A stretch of 19,074 nt of DNA from positions 1 through 19,074 of the forward strand of contig CAYVIB010000050.1 in the NCBI GenBank assembly GCA_964451365.1, in the 5' to 3' direction. Of this stretch, positions 7,839-14,591 are shown in pieces (the stretch's first letter is position 1; each line of letters opens with the position of its first letter). Below the pieces are notes generated by a model. That model worked only from the letters and a program-made list of their open reading frames with translations, had not been told where the DNA came from and ran no database searches. Position numbers and translations under genes: made by a program. Source of the stretch: CAYVIB01 sp964451365 (GTDB taxonomy: Bacteria; Pseudomonadota; Gammaproteobacteria; Pseudomonadales; Cellvibrionaceae).

Positions 7839-8157
7839 CATGAAATTCTTGTTACCGCGCCCCAGGAATCGGTTCAGGCGGCCTTGAATCGAAATTTATT
7901 ATTTAAATGGGCATGTCCGCCGTAGGCTTTTTGCCAAAGCCATCGTCGGTTCTGTCGCTGGAGAGATTAAAGAGTGTTTATATCAGGGAAAACCAGATAG
8001 TTTTAAAACGCCTGAAATCTGAATAGGTTTGCCCAAATACCAAATGGTTAAATCGACAATAAAACATAAGGCTTTAATAATTAACACGGGAAACGCGAAT
8101 AGTTTTACCTAAACACGAAATATTTTTAGCGCAGAATTAGTCGGGGATTTTATTAAC
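7839..8157. other. Intergenic region between the AraC-type regulator and the heme-protein gene
   Basis: About 320 AT-rich bases without a coding frame. It should contain the promoter of the minus-strand heme-protein gene; TTTAAATAATAAAT near 7897-7910 is the most promoter-like stretch, but no -35 stands out. A hairpin GGCTTT / AAAGCC with loop TTGCC occupies 7925-7941 and contains TTTGGC on the minus strand, the half-site also seen upstream of the SGNH and GH5 genes. No intrinsic terminator for the regulator gene is visible, so read-through from the regulator into the heme-protein gene is possible. Confidence 0.55.
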
Positions 8158-9327
8158 TCAGGATCGCTCTTTGCTGGCTTGGCCAGCTTGAAGCTTCTTA
8201 AACTTTCCGGGAGAGTAACCATATTCATCCTTGAACACTTTATTGAAGTGCGTCACATTTCTATAGCCGACGGAAAGAGCAATTTCATTGATATTCAGGT
8301 CCTGGTTTCCACAAACCAAACGAGCTGCCTCAGTGAGTCTGAGCTTGTTAAGATAGGTCCTGAAGGTGAAGCCAAGTTCTTCCTTCAGGATCTCATTCAC
8401 TTTTTTACTGTTTAGCCCCAAATCCTTCATCAGTAGTTCGAGATTTAAGTCCGGGTTGGCGTATTCTTTTGCCATATACTCCAACACTGCTTTCTTTTCC
8501 CTGTCTACGTGAGACTTGAGTGAGAGTCGCTGGTATGCCATGAGCGGTCTGTCGTTCAACATTTTCCGCTGAATATCGGCGACAAGGCACTGAGCGTGCT
8601 GCTTGAAAAACCAAAAAACAAAAGCCCCCCAGATCAAGCAAAAAAAAGCCCCAAATAATACCAGGTAGCCCCATCTATAACTGTGAAGCTTGAGCTCCGA
8701 AATATGTACACTCACTTCCTCGCCGATTGGCCCCGAGCGTGACGAATCGAAAGAAAAAGCGACAACTTTTTCAAGCAGGTAACTGCGATCGTGTAAACTA
8801 ATGCCACGACCCACCAACCACCATGCCGGAACCTCCATACGCCTGAGATCAACTTCAATCGTGGAGCTGGACTCGAAACATTCAAACCAATGAGAGGAAA
8901 TTCGGTAAGACTCGATTTCCTCCGGCCTGGTCACTTTGGGATCGAAAGTGCGCAAATTGAACGTCAACACATTGCGTTGAGAGCAGCTTACGTTAAAGGT
9001 AACTTTATTAAACGATGAAAGATTCACCAGCCGCCTGCCACCTGGTCCCTCGAATACCAACAACAACCTGACATAGGGATATTCCAGGTCCTCATCAAGT
9101 GAGTACGCAAAATCGATAATAGGTGCCTGGTTTAGAACCGAAATCGACGATCCACCGGCAGACGCATTATCCCGAATTAACTCAACCTTCCAGGGAAAGA
9201 GGCTCTCCGCCGACGGGACTAAACTATCCTGCTTATAAAAACCGGCAGCACAAATCAAGGCTAGTAAAAGTGTCGCCAAAACCAAACAGAGCGAAACAAA
9301 TATCACTTTTCTATAAAACGCAAACAT
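8158..9327 (-). CDS. Membrane-anchored AraC-family transcriptional regulator
   Basis: Predicted one-component regulator of 389 residues that senses outside the inner membrane and binds DNA inside. A transmembrane helix (about 8-29, very hydrophobic) is followed by roughly 190 predicted periplasmic residues, a second helix (about 219-241, rich in Trp and Phe) and a cytoplasmic AraC-type DNA-binding domain (about 275-380) with both helix-turn-helix units; the second reads INEIALSVGYRNVTHFNKVFK and ends in the usual YGYSPGKFKK. The periplasmic part alternates short beta-like stretches and suggests a jelly-roll, possibly sugar-binding domain, but no family is recognised with confidence. ATG 9325-9327 is preferred over the TTG two codons upstream; neither has a clear Shine-Dalgarno site. 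It lies upstream of the heme-protein gene on the same strand, 351 bases away, so control of that gene or of the whole locus is a reasonable guess. Confidence 0.88.
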   Translation of the reverse strand: MFAFYRKVIFVSLCLVLATLLLALICAAGFYKQDSLVPSAESLFPWKVELIRDNASAGGSSISVLNQAPIIDFAYSLDEDLEYPYVRLLLVFEGPGGRRLVNLSSFNKVTFNVSCSQRNVLTFNLRTFDPKVTRPEEIESYRISSHWFECFESSSTIEVDLRRMEVPAWWLVGRGISLHDRSYLLEKVVAFSFDSSRSGPIGEEVSVHISELKLHSYRWGYLVLFGAFFCLIWGAFVFWFFKQHAQCLVADIQRKMLNDRPLMAYQRLSLKSHVDREKKAVLEYMAKEYANPDLNLELLMKDLGLNSKKVNEILKEELGFTFRTYLNKLRLTEAARLVCGNQDLNINEIALSVGYRNVTHFNKVFKDEYGYSPGKFKKLQAGQASKERS

Positions 9328-9423
9328 CGACAACGTCTAATCCAGTTATTATGGCCACTCTCGAGTTGTTAAGACTCAATTTTTTTCAGATACACTAAGT
9401 GGTTACACGAAAGAAAACAACTT

Positions 9424-9827
9424 GGGAGCCTCTGATTAAGTCCCTGCGGTCTCTGGCTTACAGGAGTTTTTGCTGGCAAGGCGCGCGATTGAGGCGGGCC
9501 GGGCGGCGCTCCGCTGGTTGCCCGGTGAATGAGCGCAAAGCTTACCGCATCCTGCTCTCGCCCCTCACCTACATCCCTGTAGGTAACGCCGCCAGCGACT
9601 TTCTCTGAAACCAAGAGGCCTGTAAGCCCCGAAGGGCGCTGCCTGGCGCGTGCACTTTCGGCGTCGCCTACATGGATGTAGGTGAGGGCCGTGAGCAGGA
9701 GCGGAAGGCTTGGCAATCTTGCCAAGGGCAAGTGGCCGGCACCCCGGGCCATTACCTGCGATTGCCGCCTTGAAATTGCGTCGCGCCAGGTTGCGCAGAG
9801 ACCACAGGGACTTAATCAGAGGCTCCC
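9424..9827. mobile_element. MITE-like non-autonomous element, 404 bp, with 32-bp terminal inverted repeats
   Basis: The left end 9424-9455 (starting GGGAGCCTCTGATTAAGTCC) and right end 9796-9827 are inverted copies over 32 bases with one mismatch. Inside lies a second pair of inverted arms (about 9548-9590 and 9659-9706), each centred on a short hairpin: CCTACATCCCTGTAGG (9568-9583) and CCTACATGGATGTAGG (9667-9682). No transposase is encoded. Only a TT dinucleotide is shared by the two flanks, so a target-site duplication is unclear. The interior is more GC-rich than the flanks and its open frames (LTYIHVGDA-like peptides) look like products of the repeat, not genes. It sits 25 bases beyond the LapG-type gene stop. 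It resembles repeats known in marine Gammaproteobacteria, from memory only. Confidence 0.8.
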
Positions 9828-9852
9828 TTGATGACGCCCTTGAGGAAAACTT

Positions 9853-10551
9853 CTACTCTCTCGCCTTCCGCATTTCCTTTAGAAACCGCTCGTTCACACT
9901 TTTCCACTGCGGCAGGCTTACCATACTGTTTGCATTGAGTTTTCGGCCGCGCTCCTTGGCCAACCAGATATTTTCACCACTGAAACTGTACACCGGCAGA
10001 AGGTCGGGTCTTTGCGACGCGGGCAAAATGGTTTTGTTGATATTGTCGAGCACCAGTGGTTCCGCGTCCGGCGTGGGGTAATACGTCAACACCATATGCG
10101 CCTGGTTATAGGTCAGGGATTTTACATAGGTGATTCGGAGCTTTGCCGGGTCGATTTGCATTTCCAACAAACTGAAATATTTACCAATGGAAAAGTCCTC
10201 GCAGTCTCCCCCGTTGGTTGCCAGGGTTTCAACCGGTGTTGCCCAGTAATCCTCCTGACCCCAGTGCTCCAGGTCGGTCACCCACTCCACCTGATTAAAA
10301 AAGTCATTGGTACGAGCCATTTTTTGGGAATCGCTGAGGTTGCCGGCACGGCCAGATTGCATCAATTCGCCCCACCCGGCCACCCGACGGCTGGCCGGCT
10401 CTCCATATTGTGCTTCCACCGCCCGCAACAAGGCTTCGGCAACCTGGATATTGCCGGAAACGGCAAATGCCCCCCCAAAGGCGATGCTGGCCAGCAACCC
10501 AGCCCAAATCCAGGGCTTGGCGACTACTTTATTTTTCCGAATTCCAACCAT
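9853..10551 (-). CDS. LapG-type periplasmic transglutaminase-like cysteine protease
   Basis: A 232-residue protein of the bacterial transglutaminase-like cysteine protease family (BTLCP), to which LapG belongs. LapG cuts the N-terminal anchor region of giant adhesins such as LapA and releases biofilm when the c-di-GMP receptor LapD lets it go. An N-terminal hydrophobic segment (about 13-31) fits export to the periplasm. The catalytic triad is visible as Cys117 in NGGDCEDF, His152 in QAHMVLTYY and Asp169 in PLVLDN; Asp116 and Glu118 beside the Cys match the calcium-binding acidic residues of LapG. No LapD or adhesin gene lies in the window, so the gene is either orphan or its partners are elsewhere. 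It diverges from deaD. The ATG at 10549-10551 has only a distant AAGGAG, so the start is less sure than the family. Confidence 0.88.
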   Translation of the reverse strand: MVGIRKNKVVAKPWIWAGLLASIAFGGAFAVSGNIQVAEALLRAVEAQYGEPASRRVAGWGELMQSGRAGNLSDSQKMARTNDFFNQVEWVTDLEHWGQEDYWATPVETLATNGGDCEDFSIGKYFSLLEMQIDPAKLRITYVKSLTYNQAHMVLTYYPTPDAEPLVLDNINKTILPASQRPDLLPVYSFSGENIWLAKERGRKLNANSMVSLPQWKSVNERFLKEMRKARE

Positions 10552-10581
10552 TTTTTTAGTATAGCCACTCCTTCAATAAGG

Positions 10582-10611
10582 TTCGCAGTTCCTCAATATA
10601 GCGTGTATAAT
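10582..10611 (+). promoter_or_regulatory. Candidate promoter of deaD
   Basis: A consensus -10 TATAAT is at 10606-10611, with TTCGCA (10582-10587) 18 bases upstream as a poor -35. This would leave a 5' leader of about 45 bases before the deaD ATG at 10663. The intergenic space shared with the divergent LapG-type gene is only 111 bases; a TATACT on the opposite strand (10558-10563) could be the -10 for that gene, but would lie only a few bases from its start codon. Confidence 0.4.
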
Positions 10612-10662
10612 CGCCAGCCCTTTGACCTCCCAGCCTTCATCTCATTTCCACACAGGTTCACA

Positions 10663-12411
10663 ATGTCATCCGATTCCACTGCAGATATCAGCTTTGCTGA
10701 TCTCGACTTACCCGGCTTTTTGCTCAGCGCGCTCAAGGAGGTCGGTTACGAAAAACCCTCCCCCATTCAACAATCGACCATCCCGGTTATCCTGGGCGGC
10801 AGCGATGTGGTCGGCATGGCGCAGACCGGCACCGGTAAAACGGCCGCGTTCGCTCTGCCGATTCTCAGTAAAATCGACCTGAGACAAACAAATCCCCAGG
10901 CGCTGGTGCTCTGCCCCACCCGCGAACTGGCCATTCAGGTGGCCGAAGCCTTCCAGACCTACGCGTCGCATATGAAAGGTTTTCACGTACTGCCGGTGTA
11001 CGGCGGACAGGATTACCGCGGCCAGTTGCGCGGCCTGAAGCGCGGTGCGCACGTCATTGTCGGCACGCCCGGTCGCCTGCTCGACCACCTGGAACGCAAA
11101 AGCCTGGACCTGAGCCAGATTAAAAACATCGTTCTGGATGAAGCCGACGAAATGCTGCGCATGGGCTTTATCGATGATGTCGAGTTGATTCTGCAAAAAA
11201 CGCCGGAGCAACGGCAGGCGGCCTTGTTTTCCGCCACCATGCCCGCGCCGATTCGCAAAGTTGCGCAAAAGTACCTTCGCAATCCGGTGGAAGTGCGTAT
11301 CGAAACCAAGGTCACCACCAACGAAAATATTGAACAACACTACTGGCTGGTCAGCGGCACCAACAAACTCGACGCGTTGACTCGTATCCTGGAAGTGGAA
11401 GACTTTGACGGCATGCTGATTTTTGTGCGGACGAAAACCGCCACCGTCGAGCTTGCGGATAAACTGAACGCGCGCGGCTTTTTGGCTTCCGCCCTGAATG
11501 GCGACATGAACCAGCAGCTGCGACAGCGCACGGTCGAACAATTGAAAAACGGCAAACTGGATATCGTGGTGGCGACGGATGTTGCCGCGCGCGGCCTGGA
11601 TGTGGAGCGAATCAGCCACGTGCTCAACTACGACATTCCCTACGACGATGAAACCTATGTTCACCGCATTGGCCGCACCGGCCGCGCGGGACGGGCGGGC
11701 AAAGCGATTCTGTTCGTCGCGCCGCGCGAACGCCGCCTGCTGCAGTCGATCGAAAAAACCACCCGCCAGCCAATCACGCCGATGCAACTGCCGACGCGTG
11801 ACGACCTGATCGGGCGTCGTTCAAAATCTTTCAAAGAGCAAGTTACGGGCGCGCTCGGCCATCCGGATTCGAATTTTTTCAGAAAAATCGTGGAAGAAAT
11901 TTGCACGGAAAATGAAGTGTCCGAAACGGAAGTTGCCACCGCGCTGGTTTATCTATTGCAAAAAGACCGTCCGCTGGCGCCACCAATCAGCGATATTCCC
12001 CACGAGCCAAAAAAATCAAAAAGCGAATCAGCAAAGGAAACCAAAAAACGAAAAAAAGACAAACGTGCCGACACTGATTTTGAATATGGCATGGAGCGTT
12101 ATCGTTTGGAAGTTGGCCACCGCGATCAGGTGAAGCCCGGCGAAATTGTCGGCGCCATAGCCAATGAAGCGGATATAGAAGGCAAGTTTATCGGCCAGAT
12201 AAATATTTTCGACGATTACACCACGGTGGACCTGCCGGAAGGCATGCCGAAAGAGGTTTTCCAGATTCTGAAAAAAACGCGTGTGCGCGGAAAGCTATTG
12301 AACCTTTCCAAGCTCGGCAGCGGAACGAATTCTGAAAAAGAGCATGAAAAGGAATACGAAAAAAAGCCGGCCCGAAAGGTAACCAAGCGAAAGAAGAAAA
12401 ACAGCCCCTAA
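10663..12411 (+). CDS. deaD: ATP-dependent RNA helicase DeaD (CsdA), DEAD-box
   Basis: A 582-residue cytoplasmic DEAD-box helicase used in ribosome assembly, mRNA turnover and cold adaptation. All core motifs are readable: Q motif (Phe11 to Gln37), AQTGTGKT (53-60), PTREL (85-89), DEAD (159-162), SAT (190-192) and HRIGRTGRAG (334-343). After the helicase core comes a helical region, a lysine-rich linker (about 445-465), a DbpA-type RNA-binding domain (about 477-551, starting MERYRLEVG) and a very basic tail ending KRKKKNSP. Size and order fit DeaD rather than RhlE or SrmB. The frame is open for 217 codons upstream, but those overlap the divergent LapG-type gene; ATG 10663-10665, with protein similarity starting right behind it, is the start. 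It ends at TAA 12409-12411 and converges on the SGNH gene. Codon use is like that of the other housekeeping gene. Confidence 0.95.
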   Translation: MSSDSTADISFADLDLPGFLLSALKEVGYEKPSPIQQSTIPVILGGSDVVGMAQTGTGKTAAFALPILSKIDLRQTNPQALVLCPTRELAIQVAEAFQTYASHMKGFHVLPVYGGQDYRGQLRGLKRGAHVIVGTPGRLLDHLERKSLDLSQIKNIVLDEADEMLRMGFIDDVELILQKTPEQRQAALFSATMPAPIRKVAQKYLRNPVEVRIETKVTTNENIEQHYWLVSGTNKLDALTRILEVEDFDGMLIFVRTKTATVELADKLNARGFLASALNGDMNQQLRQRTVEQLKNGKLDIVVATDVAARGLDVERISHVLNYDIPYDDETYVHRIGRTGRAGRAGKAILFVAPRERRLLQSIEKTTRQPITPMQLPTRDDLIGRRSKSFKEQVTGALGHPDSNFFRKIVEEICTENEVSETEVATALVYLLQKDRPLAPPISDIPHEPKKSKSESAKETKKRKKDKRADTDFEYGMERYRLEVGHRDQVKPGEIVGAIANEADIEGKFIGQINIFDDYTTVDLPEGMPKEVFQILKKTRVRGKLLNLSKLGSGTNSEKEHEKEYEKKPARKVTKRKKKNSP

Positions 12412-12419
12412 GCCGAAGC

Positions 12420-12449
12420 CACAACATGGAATTCCTTTTCCATGTTGTG
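12420..12449. terminator. Stem-loop between convergent deaD and the SGNH gene
   Basis: A perfect 12-bp stem, CACAACATGGAA (12420-12431) and TTCCATGTTGTG (12438-12449), with loop TTCCTT. It lies 9 bases after the deaD stop and 12 bases from the stop of the convergent SGNH gene. Neither strand has a T tract behind it, so it may act more as an mRNA 3' end stabiliser or a weak shared terminator than a classical intrinsic terminator. Confidence 0.65.
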
Positions 12450-12461
12450 CACATCCCTAAA

Positions 12462-13976
12462 TTACTGCGCGATACAATAATCCTGCATCACATCCCAAAT
12501 TGCATCCGCTGTCGCATTCGAGCCCGCGGTTGAGGGGTGGATTCCGTCCGACAACACATATTGACTGTAGTTGCCTGCAAACACCGGGCGAAGGTCGATA
12601 AACAAACTGGTCGGAACAGGACTGCTTTCAACTTCCTGCCTTATCAACGGACGCAACACATCGAGCCGGCTTTGAAGTTGCGAGTTGCCAACCGGATCGG
12701 GATAGAAGGTGTAGATCAGGTACTCCACGCCATCCATCGCCATTTGATCGAACAGATTGTCCGCCGCGTTGACGGCATTCTGGATATCCGTGCACGAAGC
12801 ATTGGGAGGATTCGAGCAGGAACCCTGCAGCATATCGTTGCCGCCGCCGTCCATGATCACCACTTTTACCTGGCCGGCTTGTCGGGCATTGGCATACTGC
12901 TGCGGAATGTTCGGCGAAAAACCGCCGGACAACCGGGTTCCGCTTACGGCATTCTCCCGGTAATTTTCGCCTGCTCCCAAAGCGCCGGAGGAACGCGCGC
13001 GATTTTCAAGGGCATTGGTTATTTCACCCGATAACGCGTAGAACGAATCCCCGACAATAACCACTTCGCTTCCACTGATGTCGCCGGGCATACAACCGCT
13101 GCCCGAAGAAGATGAGGAACTGCTCGACGAACTGGTGCTGCTGGTACTGCTGGAGCTTGAACTGCTGGACGAGCTTCCGGAAATATTGCCAAAGTCGATA
13201 TAGCCATTGCAGTGCAGCCATTCGCTGTTGCCGTTACCGCCACCGCAGGCACCGTTCTGGTAAACGCCGGTATTCGTGGCTTGGTTTTCCGCCTGGCGGG
13301 TCTGGCCATTCACCTGAATATAATCGACCTGGACATCGCGATCGCCGTTGTTGTCATTGTCGAACTGCACGGCAACACTACCGGTGGCGTTAGTGCTGTA
13401 GGTATAGTTTTGCATGGCGGTGGTGAGGGTCCAATCCGCGATAACGTTATTGTTAACCAGCAGGTTGATATGTTCGCTGCCGGTGGTTCCCCGCGCGCGA
13501 ATTACAATGGTGTTGCTCCCGCTACCGCCGGTGCTCGATGTACTGCTGGAGGAACTGCTTGAAGAACTACTTGAAGAACTACTTGAAGAACTCGACGACG
13601 AGCTGCTGGAACTTCCGCCCTGGGAGTTGCATGTGTTAATGCCAATACAGCTCTGGTTGTTTTCCCAACCCCAACCATCTGTCTGGTTGTTACACATTGG
13701 GTATAACGTGCCATACCAGTTGCAGGTCTGGCCGCCGCCCGAACTGCTTGACGAGCTGCTTGATGAGCTTCCACCCACCAGCGTCTGCCCATGATTGGTA
13801 CATTCGGTCGGACCAACGCAGCTTTGGTTGTTTTCCCAACCCCAGCCGGTACTTTGGTTACAGCAAGCGGGAATACTTGTACCGTACCAATTACAGGTTC
13901 CGCAACTTTGGGCGTACGCCTGGCCGGCAAAAAACGACAGGGTGAAAATACTTATCGCAAATATGATTTTTTTCAT
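12462..13976 (-). CDS. Secreted SGNH-hydrolase esterase with CBM10-CBM10-CBM60 (probable acetylxylan esterase)
   Basis: A 504-residue exported esterase, probably removing acetyl groups from xylan. The signal peptide (about 1-22, ending GQAYA) is followed by two CBM10 modules (about 24-60 and 85-118, CNWYG...GWGWENNQSC), a poly-Ser linker, CBM60 (about 153-264, with GDRDVQVDYI and SEWLHCNGYIDFG), another poly-Ser linker and an SGNH/GDSL catalytic domain (about 295-504). Its motifs are GDSF with nucleophile Ser311, the GGGND block with the oxyanion Asn, and DGIHPS with Asp477 and His480. ATG 13974-13976 has GAGGAA about 8 bases upstream. It ends beside deaD. The ester substrate is inferred from CBM60 and from the GH43 and GH10 neighbours; the catalytic domain alone would not exclude other esters. 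Among esterase families CE2, CE3 and unclassified SGNH are all possible. Confidence 0.9.
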   Translation of the reverse strand: MKKIIFAISIFTLSFFAGQAYAQSCGTCNWYGTSIPACCNQSTGWGWENNQSCVGPTECTNHGQTLVGGSSSSSSSSSSGGGQTCNWYGTLYPMCNNQTDGWGWENNQSCIGINTCNSQGGSSSSSSSSSSSSSSSSSSSSSSSSTSSTGGSGSNTIVIRARGTTGSEHINLLVNNNVIADWTLTTAMQNYTYSTNATGSVAVQFDNDNNGDRDVQVDYIQVNGQTRQAENQATNTGVYQNGACGGGNGNSEWLHCNGYIDFGNISGSSSSSSSSSSTSSTSSSSSSSSSSGSGCMPGDISGSEVVIVGDSFYALSGEITNALENRARSSGALGAGENYRENAVSGTRLSGGFSPNIPQQYANARQAGQVKVVIMDGGGNDMLQGSCSNPPNASCTDIQNAVNAADNLFDQMAMDGVEYLIYTFYPDPVGNSQLQSRLDVLRPLIRQEVESSPVPTSLFIDLRPVFAGNYSQYVLSDGIHPSTAGSNATADAIWDVMQDYCIAQ

Positions 13977-14065
13977 GGGTCTTTCCTCTCGAAAAAATTT
14001 TTTTAGGGAAACGACAATCTTTATTTCTATTTAAAACCCTTTTTATATTTAGCTCTTTCCACAGC

Positions 14066-14087
14066 TTTGGCGCCAAATTTTGGCGCC
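14066..14087. promoter_or_regulatory. Operator-like palindrome upstream of the SGNH gene
   Basis: GGCGCCAAATTTTGGCGCC (14069-14087) is a perfect palindrome with 9-bp arms around one central base. It also consists of two direct copies of TTTGGCGCC (14066-14074 and 14079-14087), the first continuing into AAA to form a 12-bp palindrome of its own. It overlaps the expected -35 of a minus-strand promoter with TATAAA at 14042-14047, about 90 bases before the SGNH start. This placement is that of a regulator binding site; the regulator is unknown. Confidence 0.6.
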
Positions 14088-14131
14088 GTATTTTTCTGAA
14101 ACCGTATTCAAGCTTGTCCGGCTACAGAATT

Positions 14132-14147
14132 ATCTTGTATACAATAT
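14132..14147. promoter_or_regulatory. TTGTATACAA palindrome, GntR-type operator in appearance
   Basis: TTGTATACAA (14135-14144) is a perfect 10-bp palindrome, and the outer AT pairs (14132-14133 and 14146-14147) are also complementary. The TGTATACA core agrees with sites used by many GntR-family regulators. It stands about 160 bases before the SGNH start, beyond the other palindrome. In an AT-rich region a short palindrome could be chance. Confidence 0.3.
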
Positions 14148-14363
14148 AATGATATGACTTTAAAGTCCCGATCCATGGATTTGAGACCCTTTCCGCCAAG
14201 GGCGCGGCTGCCAAAAAACGAAAAACAATCGCGGTTAAGGAAGGAAAAATTTGAAAGGAGATAACAGTAATGTCGCGCGGATAGGAATTCCCGTTAATGA
14301 ACCCCATAATCGATGCGGCCCCATGCACCAATTTACATTCCGTGACAATTTGAAATACAGCGG

Positions 14364-14390
14364 AAAAAAAGCCCTTCAAACTTGAAGGGC
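14364..14390 (-). terminator. Intrinsic terminator downstream of the GH43 gene
   Basis: Read on the minus strand, GCCCTTCAA pairs with TTGAAGGGC around a two-base loop (14371-14390) and is followed by T7 (14364-14370). It closes the GH43 transcript about 200 bases after its stop and separates it from the SGNH gene. The trailer between carries another stem, TCCGACGTT / AACGCCGGA (14550-14570), with one mismatch and no T tract. Confidence 0.88.
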
Positions 14391-14591
14391 GCCTCGAGGA
14401 CCTGAGGGTTTAAAACGGTTGGCCGGTTAAACAACTCGTTCGGTTTTTTACGCCTTGCACAAGCTGGCGCAAATGCTCCGGCCCATGTTTATTACCGGAC
14501 TCGCATCGTATTCAGTCATAACGAAGCCTTTATGAGTCGCGCCATCCAATCCGACGTTTTTAACGCCGGATCAATAGCGCATTTCTCCGGG

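Larger units (their letters stand above)
13977..14362. other. Intergenic region upstream of the SGNH gene
   Basis: No coding frame is convincing here. The part nearest the SGNH gene is strongly AT-rich and holds a minus-strand TATAAA (14042-14047) as candidate -10, with the large palindrome at 14066-14087 covering the place of the -35. Further out are the TTGTATACAA palindrome (14135-14144) and about 200 bases in which nothing is recognised, ending at the GH43 terminator. Confidence 0.55.

Noticed and set aside
6970..7887. 305-codon plus-strand frame antisense to the heme-protein gene (also 4444-5028)
   Set aside because: The opposite strand carries clear domain repeats and a signal peptide; these frames show no coherent protein.
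9369..9752. 127-codon minus frame and 69-codon plus frame inside the MITE
   Set aside because: Both read through the inverted repeats; the peptide similarity between them is a result of the palindromic DNA.
10012..10662. 217-codon N-terminal extension of the DeaD frame
   Set aside because: It overlaps the LapG-type gene in antisense, has no helicase similarity, and DeaD proteins begin right at the ATG at 10663.
10708..11787. 359-codon open frame antisense to deaD
   Set aside because: It mirrors the conserved helicase motifs, has no recognisable domain, and is an artefact of GC-biased third positions.
14122..14379. 85-codon minus frame after the GH43 gene
   Set aside because: Its start lies inside the GH43 terminator stem, so it would hardly be transcribed from upstream, and it has no recognisable feature.
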